Source of the DNA: Populus alba
Lineage: Eukaryota; Streptophyta; Magnoliopsida; Malpighiales; Salicaceae
Direction of reading: 5' to 3'
NCBI RefSeq assembly: GCF_005239225.2
Contig: NC_133291.1
Span: forward strand, 1,302,001-1,366,000
DNA length: 64,000 nt
Shown here one piece after another: positions 23,501 through 34,253 of this stretch (positions within the stretch are counted from its first letter, which is position 1; each line of letters starts with the position of its first letter). A program made the translations under genes and the position numbers. Below the pieces are notes generated by a model. It had not been told where the DNA came from and made no database searches. It saw nothing but the letters and a program-made list of their open reading frames with translations.

Positions 23501-26500
23501 AAATTGTATGTTCATTCTTGGTACAACATTGAGGGATTAGATGTGTGATCTGTGCGCTGCAGAACTTGTGACTATATTTCACCTAGTTTTTCTCGTTAGA
23601 AAGCATTAGTAAATGTGTTAATGAACTTTTGAACAATTTAGTAACTCAATTGAATCTTTCCAGTAGGTTATTTTAGCAACTCAACAACTCAGAGGAAATG
23701 TAGCACACTGGTTTACATGTTTATCTGCACTGAGGAGGCAGCATAAACATTTTGTAGTTCCATTCTTATATTGTCCTGATAGCAATACCTGATTCTGTTT
23801 TACTACAAACTTACATTAGTAGTGGGAAACTTACTGATGACTTTTTCTTCCAAGTGAAATAATTCTTCTCTGAATTGTGCTTTTGTTTTTCATGCGTGAC
23901 AGCGCTTTTGCATTTGCAACATTCCATGTTATGTCTCTGTGCATTTGCAAGGGATACATGCATATGTAAACAAGCAAATACTTGTACTTCTACATGTACA
24001 AATGCAATATGTTTGCAATATGAATGCTCTGTTTCTTCAGGTAAGTATGAAGTTGTATGTTTGTGAGTGGATGCAGCATAGCAGGACTACTCGTTCTCAA
24101 GTTGGAGGGCACAAATAATATACATGTCTCTCTCTCTCTCTTTGCTGTTGAATTCAGTAATAATGTTGAATATGTTGGGAAAAAGTACAAGATTTGTACC
24201 TTGAACGAGATGCATTCTTGCAATGAATGAATCAACTCGCCCATGAAAAACTTTTCTCTCTTCCTCCCACCATTGCTCCTTCCCTGTATCTGTTTTTTCA
24301 AGGCCTTCACTTCCTTCTTTTCCCATCAGCAGTTTCCATACTCTGTCTGACTCTGGGTCAAGGTCTACTTTAGGCCTTGGCTTGTGTTTTTTGACAAATT
24401 CAAACCCATCATAGGGAACAAGTGTGCCACCTCCTTTATAAGGCACAAGTGCATTTTGCTCTTTGTTTTTTATTTTTTTGCTCCTTGCATTGAGACTGAG
24501 GCACTCCATGTGGTGTATGATTTCTTCAATTGTAGAGGAGAATTTCTGCTTTGCTGGTCGCCCTGCATTGGATGTCAAAAGTGGTTGCTGTAATTATGGT
24601 GACTAGAACATTTAGCAAGTTATCTGAACCCTTAAAGCATTATACTTATAATATATGCTAAACATGCTATACCTCTTCTCTTTGCAGATGGCTGCTGATG
24701 TTCTTCCAAGATATCCTTTGGTTGTTGCGGCATCCTACCCTTTCCAGATGGAATTGGTATTGACACAGTAGCTCCAGACATCTGCTGTATTCTTGACATT
24801 TCAGTGTTGCAAGTTTCAGGTTGCTGTTGGCTATCAGATGTATGGTTTGTTTTGAGAGGGGTTTGTGAAAGGTTGTGACAAACTGCTATTGTGGTGGGGG
24901 AGAGGGAGTTATGGACTTGAGCCAATCCATTAGTCTCTCCTGTCCTTTCTAGGTGTAAAATCGGGTTAAATGAAATACATTGCTTTGGAAGGTTTTGTGA
25001 AGCTGTCGGGTGCACATACCACTCACCAGGATATTTAGTTGTTGCAACACAAGAAGACTTACTCAGTGTGTTTGTTTGAGTCCCATTCTCTGTTTTGTTT
25101 CTTTTCTGGGCCTCCAAACATCCCATGCCTGGAATGCTTTGATAATATTCATCAAACAATGAGCCCACTGGTTGTGAAGTACAAGTGTTTGTTTTCTCAA
25201 TATGAAGGTGTTCTCTCTTGGATCCTCTGCCCTCAATTAAATATAATGGTATCATTTGTACTGATTGAGGGGTATTCTGATATGTTGTCTGTCTAGTCCG
25301 CTCTGGTCTTTTTTCTAGAAAGACAACTTGACCAATTCCTCGTGCATCTCTTGCATTGACGTTTAAATTCTCCATGTGCATGATTTTTCTTGGAGTTAGT
25401 TCAGCATCTACCACATGTCTTTCTGAAATTGATGTATAACTTCTTCCCATCTGGTTCATGATAGGTGTCTGGTTACTTGTAGCACCTGATTGCTTGTTTT
25501 CAGCCTGTAAACTATTATGCTGGTTCGTCTGTGAAGTTGTAGTGCATGAATGAGCCACTTGAAGACTTGTGTTCAGATCAAAAGTCCCTCTTTTTTTATT
25601 CAGCATGTCCTCCTGAGCAGCTGCGTTACTGTATCTTTCATCTGTGGTAGTTTCCAAATCAAACCTCAATTCTCTTCTACATGATTTTGCACCAGCTTCA
25701 GCACTGGAATGTGTAATCCCTATTGTAGAGTCTGCATGCTGATTTGCTGATTCATTTATGCCCTTCTTGCGTACATACTTTCTCTTCACAGGACGGGTAT
25801 TTATGGTTTCTCCATTAGAATCTGTATGTTGAACTGCTGATTCATTCAGGCCCTTCTTGCGCACATACTTCCTCTTTGCAGAGCTCGGAGGTGTAGTCTC
25901 TATAGCAGAATCTGTTTGTTGAATTGCTGGCTCTTTCAAAGCCTTGCGAACATACTTCCGCTTTTCAGTTGACTTCTCCTTGGGGTTGGTGTTTTTTGTG
26001 GTTGCAGCCTTGGGAGTCCTTTTTGGTTTGCCTTCCACAATCACCTTTGGCCTATGCTTTCTTCTCTTTGGAGGTTTCTGCGGTGGTGTTTTATTAAGGT
26101 CGATGCCTTGTTCATCTGGCCTTGCTAGATCTTTTTCTCCCTCAGATGGTGTAGAAATGACAGCAGAAGATGAGTCTGCAATGTTACACGAGAGCTCTTC
26201 TGAATTGTGTTGATTGGCTTTGAGTTCTTTGAATACAACTAAATCATTTTTCTCATTTTCTCCACTTGAGTTTGTTTCTCGTGAGGGACTCATTGTTGCG
26301 GGAAGCTTACTCTCCAATCTCTTGGCCTGATCTGGCACTACTGTGGCAAATTTAAAGGAGGTGGTAACACTCGAGGCTGCATCAGCTTCTATTCTTGGTG
26401 ATGAGTTTAGATCATGGTTAGGAAGGCAAGGCAATGGAGGTTCATCTGTAGAAAGCAATATTCTTAAGAATGTAGAATAAGATTTTGACAAAAAAGGAGG

Positions 26501-27437
26501 TTGAAACAAAAGTTCAGCTAGTGGCAGAATGAAAGCTGATTCTTTTTCATCCCCGTCTCTTGTTTTTTTATCTTCCTAGTGAGTTTTGATTCTTGTAAAA
26601 TGAGTAAAAGACACAGACTTGGTTAATCTGTGGAGTGTGGAATGCTTGAATTCTTTTGCTCATACCAAAGCATATAGAAAATGTCAAATTCTGGTCTAGA
26701 TAAATAAATGGAAACCTACATGCTAAATTACATCTCTGTGCTGAACTACATTCTGTCAAAAAGATTCAATGCCATATGACATCAAATGCAGACATCTTAT
26801 GTTTTGCTGTTACCTATGGATTGGAACGAGCAGTTCCTCCATCACAGCAGTCTCGTAAACAAGTCGTCTTAAAATTAAAGGACAGGTATGTTTACTTACA
26901 GTGTGTCTGGGATGAGATATAGCTGCTGCTCAAAAGATTCCAGCAGCGAGCTTGGTTTCCGAGCAACAAATTGGGTTCACTGCAATTGTTGACTTGAGCA
27001 TGCAGGTTGGGAAATGAAGGCCTCCAGACCATGCATGTGCTTGCACTAGGAGGTGCGACTGGAGAGGTAAATGTAGCAATATTTGGATATGCTAAGATAC
27101 TTGCTAATAAACTGCTATTCAAACCTGCGGTCTGACTCTCTATATGATTGCTTGTATTATTACCCATTCTTGTAACCTCATGATGACCTATGCCTGCATT
27201 CCTAATATTATCCCCACCATTTCTAACCAGTTGATCGATCTGGTCAGCATGTTGAGCCACTCTGCTGTAATTTGACGCATCCTGTTCACATCCACTGGAA
27301 AATCCGGCCAGTTGCCAATTCGTTCTGCCCAATTGGTTCCCTTGCCCATCAGTCAGCATCACATTAGATCTTGGAATGGGCTTCTCTGTCATTGTTGGTA
27401 AGAAATCAATATCCTGCGGGACTGGAAATCTCTCCAT
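17576..27437 (-). CDS. DML: ROS1/DEMETER-like 5-methylcytosine DNA glycosylase
   Basis: Bifunctional glycosylase/AP lyase that excises 5-methylcytosine in the nucleus to start active DNA demethylation. Nineteen exons: 26900-27437, 24673-26445, 24200-24562, 23342-23432, 21807-23238, 21583-21662, 21339-21423, 21155-21246, 21012-21080, 20847-20883, 20666-20748, 19466-19897, 18924-18960, 18776-18833, 18389-18528, 18217-18282, 17962-18076, 17839-17877, 17576-17688. They total 5,643 nt (1,880 aa) with all phases consistent. Features in order: lysine-rich DNA-binding block (KPPKRRKHRPKV near residue 303) with three KRKYVRK repeats; domain A (KPRPKVDLDPES through SFIARMHLVQGDRRF and SVVDSVIGVFLTQNVSDH); helix-hairpin-helix GLGLKSVEC with catalytic Lys about 1437; catalytic Asp 1456 in FPVDTNVGR; 4Fe-4S ligands C-x6-C-x2-C-x5-C at about 1523-1539; C-terminal domain B (IPCRTAMRGSFPLNGTYFQ). 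It looks intact. Spacer wording is closer to ROS1 than to DME, but the subgroup needs a tree. Confidence 0.96.
25700..25965 (-). repeat. Three in-frame KRKYVRK repeats in the glycosylase
   Basis: Within exon 2, KRKYVRK occurs three times, starting at about 25963, 25876 and 25786 (minus strand), spaced 29-30 residues apart. Each is followed by a similar E-x-A-x-Q-x-x-D-S tail. The pattern indicates internal duplication of the basic DNA-binding region. ROS1-family proteins usually show this motif (RKYVRKK), but I recall fewer copies in Arabidopsis ROS1. Confidence 0.85.
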
Positions 27438-28055
27438 GATTGATCATTGGATCCATTCTACCAGCCAACTGTTTCTAGCTTTTCTTCCTCTTCTCTGCTC
27501 TGGGTAGTGATTCTCTCGATTGAAAACACCAATTTGCTTCTGGTGCCTAAGATTTTCGGTGAATTGCCAAAATTCATTGATTTATACAAGCCCTCTTCTT
27601 CTTTCTTACCTCACGTGCCTGAACCTCCCCTGCCAAAAACCCAGAACACATTTTATACTTGAATAAAGTCAAGAGAATTGCATCTGTGTTATAAATGCAG
27701 AGATCATTTCCCATATATTTCTCAATGGCTAAAAGCTATATCTATCTGTTTTTTGGAAAACATAGAAAACATGAATAACAATGGCAGTATAATAAACAAT
27801 AAGAAAATGAATAAATAGCTATTTAATTTTTTAAAAAAAAAAACAAGATTAGCCAAATCTGCATAAATTGACTGAATTCTACTCAGTTTTGAATTTCTAA
27901 GATTATGGGTACCAAAAAAACTTCCATAAAATCTCTAAGAGATCTTTTTGTGATTTGCAGCAACAGACATGCAACCACTCTAGTTGTTGAGGGTCAAAGG
28001 AAAAAAAATAAACAGAAATTGCAAATAAAATATCCATGCACAGCACTTAGCTCAC

Positions 28056-28233
28056 CGATCTGTAACTCAGTAAGCTGAAAAACCTTAAACGAGTCAATGC
28101 CGGAAAATTCCAAGTCCTTGCGGTTGTAAGGGAGGGAAAGAGAGAGAAAATACAGTGAGGAAAAGAACCAAACTTTATTTCATATGTTATACGAACATAG
28201 ACTAGATCGGGGCACTCCACTTTGTCTTTTATA
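28056..28233 (-). promoter_or_regulatory. Probable promoter and leader exon of the DNA glycosylase
   Basis: On the minus strand TATAAAAG lies at 28233-28226. A pyrimidine-rich stretch (TTTTCTCTCTCTTTCCCTCC) follows at about 28,150-28,130, typical of a Y-patch/leader, and a donor GATCG/GTGAGC ends a putative 5' UTR exon at 28056. A start of transcription near 28,200 would fit the TATA spacing. An acceptor AAACAG just above the ATG at 27437 would complete a 5' UTR intron. Confidence 0.55.
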
Positions 28234-31040
28234 AAATGGGCACACCCCACCTTGCCTTCTAATCCTAATCCTAACCTTGCTTTCCATGTTTTCTTGCTCT
28301 ATTTCCAAAATTATAATCTTGCCATATTTCTTCACTCGTGTCTACTGTTTTGACTTGTCACTCGCTACGTGCGTGTACTTTTTCAATCTTAATGCTTGCC
28401 ATTTTCATAAATTACAGCTGTGAAAGGAGACCATGTGAACTATTTTTATAGAAAACACAAATTACTATAAAATAAAATGGAAAAATTGCCCAGCCATTTA
28501 TATCAAAACATGCAGGTTTATCTTGATGGTTTTCTTTCTATTTTTCCTCCTTATCTTCTAGCAGGTTGCTGCTGCTGCTGCTGGCCAGGTGGTGTTCTTT
28601 TTCATAAAGTCCCACATAAATAACTTTTCATGTCTTAAAATGACTTGTCAATTACAACTGTCCTTGTAAGTAATTAAGATGGCAATCTCTCTTTAATTAA
28701 GTAAATACTGAGGTGAAAAGGCACGACAAATTATAATAAACTCCCAGGTCTTTTTTCCTGTAATTAAATCACAACCCTAGTTATAAATATGACAAGTATG
28801 AAGCAGAGGGTATTACAGTAAATCACAAACACAGCAGGAGAAGATACCTCAGATGCTTCCAACGCGTGTTGTTGATTTGTGCATGAACTAAGCACGTGTT
28901 CCCCCAACCCAAGACTAAACCCAGCAAGCAGACTTTCCGTGCCTTGTTGTCTGTGCAAAATCTAACTGCGAGGTGCCCGCAATAGAAGAAAGAAAAAAGT
29001 GGAAACAGCAAAAAAAAAAAAAAAAAAAACATGGGTATAACTCAAAAGGCTATTGACAAAGAAAGAGAGAGAAACAAAGAAAAGATTATATTCTCTTTAT
29101 TTATATGCATGAAAACGACGTAAATCTTTTAGTTCACGTTGCATGAATAAATATGATGGATCTTATTTAGTTAAAAAAATAATATATTTATTTTATTTTT
29201 ATACATTAGTGGCCAACTAAACATTTTTTAATTAAGATAAAAATCTAAATTATTTTAATAAGCTTTTCTGCATGTTAAGTTGTGTGGGTCCAGATTACAT
29301 GATTTTAGTGTTGTAGATTGTATAGAGTTTTTGCGGCTAAAAGTGGTTCTTGCTAACATGGTAGTTGATTGGGTTGCCTCCTAATTTCAAACTTGATTTG
29401 AGATTTGATTTGAAAAAAAAATTGAGTTATTGGTTATGGATTAACTTGCGATTCAAGTAACTAAATTAACCTAGTCATTGAATTAACTTGCGGCTGAAGT
29501 AACTGAAAGCATAAATTAATAACAGAGCCAACACTAGAACTGTAGTCTCACCTCCTCCAAGTGGGCCTTGCAGGATTGAAACTTCAGCTGGGCCTAACAA
29601 AGGCCCAATCCAGGTCCAATTCGAGAAGAAACCTAAACTCCCAAATCATTCCCTGAGTACCCAATGAAACCACAATCCAATCCCCATCCCCAGGAGAGAA
29701 ATTTATGCAATCCAGCCAAAATTTCTTCAAAATACGATGAATGTTATGGTACTTGTATTATAATTACTGGATATTCATAGTATAAAAGAGATAAATCCAA
29801 GGAGAGAAAATCTTTCTAATATGAGTTCTTTCTTTCTTTCTTATTTCTCTTTATGTTTGTTTTTTGTCGATCTCTTTTTTATATTATAAGTATCCACTAG
29901 TTTTAGCTTGATTTTTAAAAATTATTATATTATAATTCTTTTATATTACAATATATTTAAGAAAATTATTTTCACCTAAACTATAGTTCTTATTATAGAA
30001 ATATCTATCAAATTCATAATTACTAAGCGTGTTATATTTAGTAATGTAGTATAGGGTATTGTTTTTCAGTTTAAAACACATTAAAATAATGATTTATTTT
30101 TTTGATATTAACATATTAAAACTATAAAAAATATATTAATTTAATATTAAAAAAAAATTTAAAAAAATTTAAAAGAAAATTTAACCATAAAATCATACAC
30201 TGTCTACGTCAATCTTATAAAGCATTTTACCCATGTTTAATATAATACAAGTTACAACAAATGAATAGGTAGTATGTTTAGTATATTAAGTTGAAGTTTT
30301 TTTATATATATTTTTAATGATTTTAAAGTGTTGATTTAAAATATATATATATAATGTCCCGCCTTGCAACACACGTTGCAAAAACGTAGGCCATGGGTTA
30401 CCTTGAATTTTCTATCTGTTAGTGGGACCTCTCAGTACTATCCCACAAGCACCACTATGGCGATTCCCTTTCACTTCTCCTGTCACCGCCCGCCAGGTAC
30501 GAATTAATTTACAACGGGTCTTAATAAAAAATAAATAAAATTAGCGTACACGTATGTAATTAGTGTCTGCTTTGATAAAATCTTTGGCTGTATTTCTGCA
30601 TGCTTCAGGGGGGCACTATAAGTTTTACTACATCCAGTGTATTTGTTAACAAATATTTATATATAATAAGATTTCTCTGCATTTATTTAAAAAACATAAA
30701 CGACAACGGATCGAGTCTAGTGATTATATTTCCATTGTATAAGACAAAAAGGCATAAAAAAAAACATATCATCTTGTATTTTTTTGTTTTAAAGATATAA
30801 AATTCATTTTAAAATTATATTAAAAACATAATTTTTTATTTTTTTTAACTAGATATTTTTTATTATTTTTTTATCTATTTATATTTTACAACACTGAACA
30901 TGATTTAAAATGTTAATAAATCCAATCCGACAACACAGCCACGTGTTTTATTTTTCTCCAGTGTCTTTTTTTAAAACGGTGTCATGTCCTTAAATGGGAC
31001 CCAACAATCGTCATTGAAGTTATTAAACAATGGTCAGCGA
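28234..31040. other. Intergenic DNA upstream of the DNA glycosylase
   Basis: AT-rich, no gene recognised. Includes a (CTG)n-like GCTGCTGCTGCTG at about 28,567, an A-run at about 29,010-29,029, and from 30,050 to 30,190 a low-complexity block resembling MITE interiors elsewhere in the window. Around 30,355-30,500 composition becomes GC-richer and a short ATG frame (MAIPFHFSCHRPP) ends at a donor-like CCAG/GTACGA; it has no partner exon. Confidence 0.45.
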
Positions 31041-31832
31041 GTGTGTTTGGTATTGCGATAACTGTTGTGGTTGTGATTTAAAAAAAGTTGTTTTATAAAA
31101 GGTACTTTTAGTTGAGATTGGTTTGAAAAAATAGGTGTTTGGTTAAAACTGTGGTTGAAATTGAGGTTGAAGAAAAAGTAGTTAAATGTGTTTGGTTATA
31201 ATGCTTTTGAAATTAAGGTTATAAAATAATTTTTTAAAAAAATATATTAATATTGATGGTTTTAAATTTAAATATTATAAAATTAATTACTCCTATTACA
31301 TCATGAAAAAAATAATACTTTATATAAAATATTTTTTATTATTCCATTAAACTATTTATAATTCCATTACGTACAAAATTCATCCGATAAGAACTACAGT
31401 TTTCATAATTTTTTGAGCGTGTAATAAAATTAGATAAAAATATTATCAGATATAAAATTGATATTACTGTGCGAGTGAATTTAATTCACTCTATACTAGT
31501 TTTTCAAAAAAAAATATTGTTTACATCGTGAATGAATTTAATTCTTTAAACTAGTTTTTTTAAAAAAAAAAATTAATACAATTAACACACTTAATTAAAA
31601 AAAAAAAGGACAGTGCAATTCACGCATGAACAGTGCAGTGAATTGCACTGTTCGTTAATTTTTATCAGCTACAGTGCAAATAAAGCAGGTTTTTTTAGCT
31701 TTTCCTTTCCGGCGTTTGAAAACGTAAAATACACGTAGGTCCGTGCACAATAAATTGTTTTTTTTTTTGTTATCAAACGGTTGCGGACTGCATTTTAAAT
31801 AAAACACAGCCGCAGCCGCGTTGACAAACACT
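31041..31832. mobile_element. Non-autonomous DNA element, copy 1
   Basis: Left end GTGTGTTTGGTATTGCGATA and right end GTTGACAAACACTC give imperfect TIRs beginning GTGTTTG. Inside are GTTGTGGTTGTGATTT, GTGTTTGGTTAAAACTGTG and the palindromic ACAGTGCA repeats. It matches the reverse complement of the element at 39.26-40.24 kb over nearly its full length, at roughly 85-90% by eye. No transposase ORF. The GTTTGGT-type ends are typical of hAT-like MITEs in eudicots. Confidence 0.75.
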
Positions 31833-32475
31833 CTCAGCATCTAGTTTCAACTTTCAACAATATTTGTATTTTTGAAATGTCAGAAATCTTGAATCATGTT
31901 CATGGATTGTTATTTCTCTGTTTTAGACCAAATTATTAAGAAATTATAGTTATTAAACATGTTCTAGCTTGATAAATTAATTGTGTGGCGGTGTGATTTA
32001 GTTGATTTAATTAAATATATTTAGATTAAAATTAATATTTTTTAAAATAAAATAATAAAATAAATTATCTTGACAACTCATGAATTGACTCCATAATCCA
32101 GTAAAATGAGCTCAGAATCAAATCACCGCGGAAGAAACACGTCATTATATGGCAATAATGTATTGAATATAGATTTGGACTCCTTTGTATTCGAAGGTTT
32201 AACGGTGCTCTTATAAAATAAAACGGTGGAATCAAAACACTTTATTAATTAGGTGAGATGGTACTAGTTATGGACTAGCAATGCACATCTTTAGTTAAAT
32301 GATAACCAAAACAAAGAATATATTCCTCCTTTGACAATAACCACGCGTATTGATGTTAATCCAATCATTAGTCATTTTTTCCTAGCAGGCTTCCGAGTTC
32401 TTATCTCTTTCACGACGCCACATTGCATCGATTGGTTTGATTTCTTATTAAAAAAAACCAATTAAAATAAGTTTT

Positions 32476-32769
32476 TAGATTATAAAATAATATAAATTAT
32501 ATCTTCTGACTTTACCTTATAGTTTAAGCTATCGAGTTAAGATGATTTTTTATCATGGTATCAAAACCTTGACGACCAAGCGGTTATAAATTCGATTTTC
32601 ACTATCTTGATTTATTTGAAAAAAATCAAACACAATATGATATAAATCTATGTAAATTTCAAGTTCATAAGATTTTCATTTAAGAGAGAGTGCTAAAAAA
32701 ATAATATAAATCATATCTTAAAACTTCACCTTATAGTTTAAGCTATTGAGTTGAGATAATTATTTAACA
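32476..32769 (+). mobile_element. TRIM-like mini LTR retroelement, about 294 bp
   Basis: Two direct repeats of about 80 bp (32476-32555 and 32691-32769) share blocks such as ACCTTATAGTTTAAGCTAT. LTR2 starts TG and ends CA, and LTR1 ends CA. Immediately after LTR1 is TGGTATCAAAACC, close to the initiator-Met tRNA primer site (TGGTATCAGAGCC). Immediately before LTR2 is the purine tract AAGAGAGAG. The interior is only 135 bp with no ORF, as in TRIM elements. Confidence 0.75.
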
Positions 32770-33430
32770 TATATATATATATATTATATATATATATATA
32801 AATCTAAAATAAAACCAAATCAAAAACTAGTTTAAACTGAACAGTTTCGAATAGATCGATTTGGCTATATTAGGACCAAAACATGCAGGTTATAAGAAAA
32901 TTCTCAAAGAACACACCTATTTTTAATGGACCAGTTTGTAAAATCAGAAAAATTTGTTTAGAAATTTAATCAGTACAAGATTCATAACCAAACTTTAAAA
33001 AAAATTCATCAAGCAAACTCTACGCTAATAAAATAAACATGCATCTAATTCAAATATATGAAACTACTTTGGTTTAATCGAATTCAGATTTCTGAAACTA
33101 AAATGAAATCAAATCAATTTTTTTTCAGTTTTTCTAATCAGTTTTCTTAGTTTCCTCAGTTTGATCAAACTTCTTTTTCTCCCCTGAGCCGGAGCACCTC
33201 AACTTGAATGAGGTTTATGCTTAAAAATTCCCCCATTCCTCTGTTTCGATAGCTTTCAAAGGCCACATCAAAAAAAAAAAAAAATCTATCTAGCAATCCA
33301 AACCCGAGAAATACACAGACCAGTGAGATTGCTCGTATATAATATAATTCCATACATCGATCGAGCGCTCAACTGTTTCTTGAAACATGAATAGTATTGT
33401 TTGAGACTGCCCACCGTATTCATGGGTTAA

Positions 33431-34253
33431 GGCTGTATTTGTTTTTTGAAAAATAATTTATAAAAATTTTTTTTTAAATTTTTTTTTAGGTTTATTTATT
33501 ATTAGAAAAGTTAGTTAATAAAAAAATATTTTTTAGTCAACTGAAAACACTTTTCAGTTAAAGAAAAATTTGGCTTAATTTTCAGGAAAGTGTTTTCCTT
33601 TTATTTTGAGCGGAAAACACTTTCCGGAAGTTGTGAAAAATTTAGAAATATCATATTATTTGCTGATAATATCAAATTTGATTCTCAAACTTTTGATTGC
33701 TATATTTTTTCTCAATTTCGTCTCTTAAAATTTAATTTTTATATTAATTTTGGTTTTTATTTTTATAATTGTTATTTGCTTTTTCTCTTATCTTTTTTCA
33801 ATTGAAACTTTTTATCTATCAAAATTGATCCTCATTCTTTTGATTGTTATTTATTTTATTTTAAATAATTTATGGATGTTAAATATTATTGTTTTAATTT
33901 CTTCATCTTTGATTTTTTTTTTATTTTTTATATTTGATTTCTATTATTTTAATTATTATTTATTTTATTTGAGATAATTTATGAAATTATATTTTTTTCA
34001 ATTTCATTTTCATTCAACTTTTTAATTTGTAAGATTTGTTCCTCATTATTTTAATAAATTTGAAAAAAATAAATCATTAATAAGTTGTTTTCCAACTCAT
34101 TTTCTATGACATAATCAAATACTATAAAATATTTTTTTAATAAGTTGTTTTCCAACTTATTTTTCAATGCATTACCAAATATCGAAAAATAATTCACTTT
34201 CCTGAAATTCACTTTCCAAAAAAAACTACTTTCCAGCAAACAAACAGAATCTA
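33431..34253. mobile_element. MITE-like element with imperfect TIRs
   Basis: The left end GGCTGTATTTGTTTTTTG and the reverse complement of the right end (CTTAGATTCTGTTTGTTTGC) are similar. Sub-terminal blocks GAAAACACTTTCC and TTTTCCAACT recur inside. No coding capacity. It is a typical old, AT-rich non-autonomous element. Confidence 0.55.

Noticed and set aside
27447..27662. 71-codon plus-strand ORF just above the demethylase start
   Set aside because: Lies in the probable 5' UTR intron of the minus-strand gene and has no recognisable protein features.
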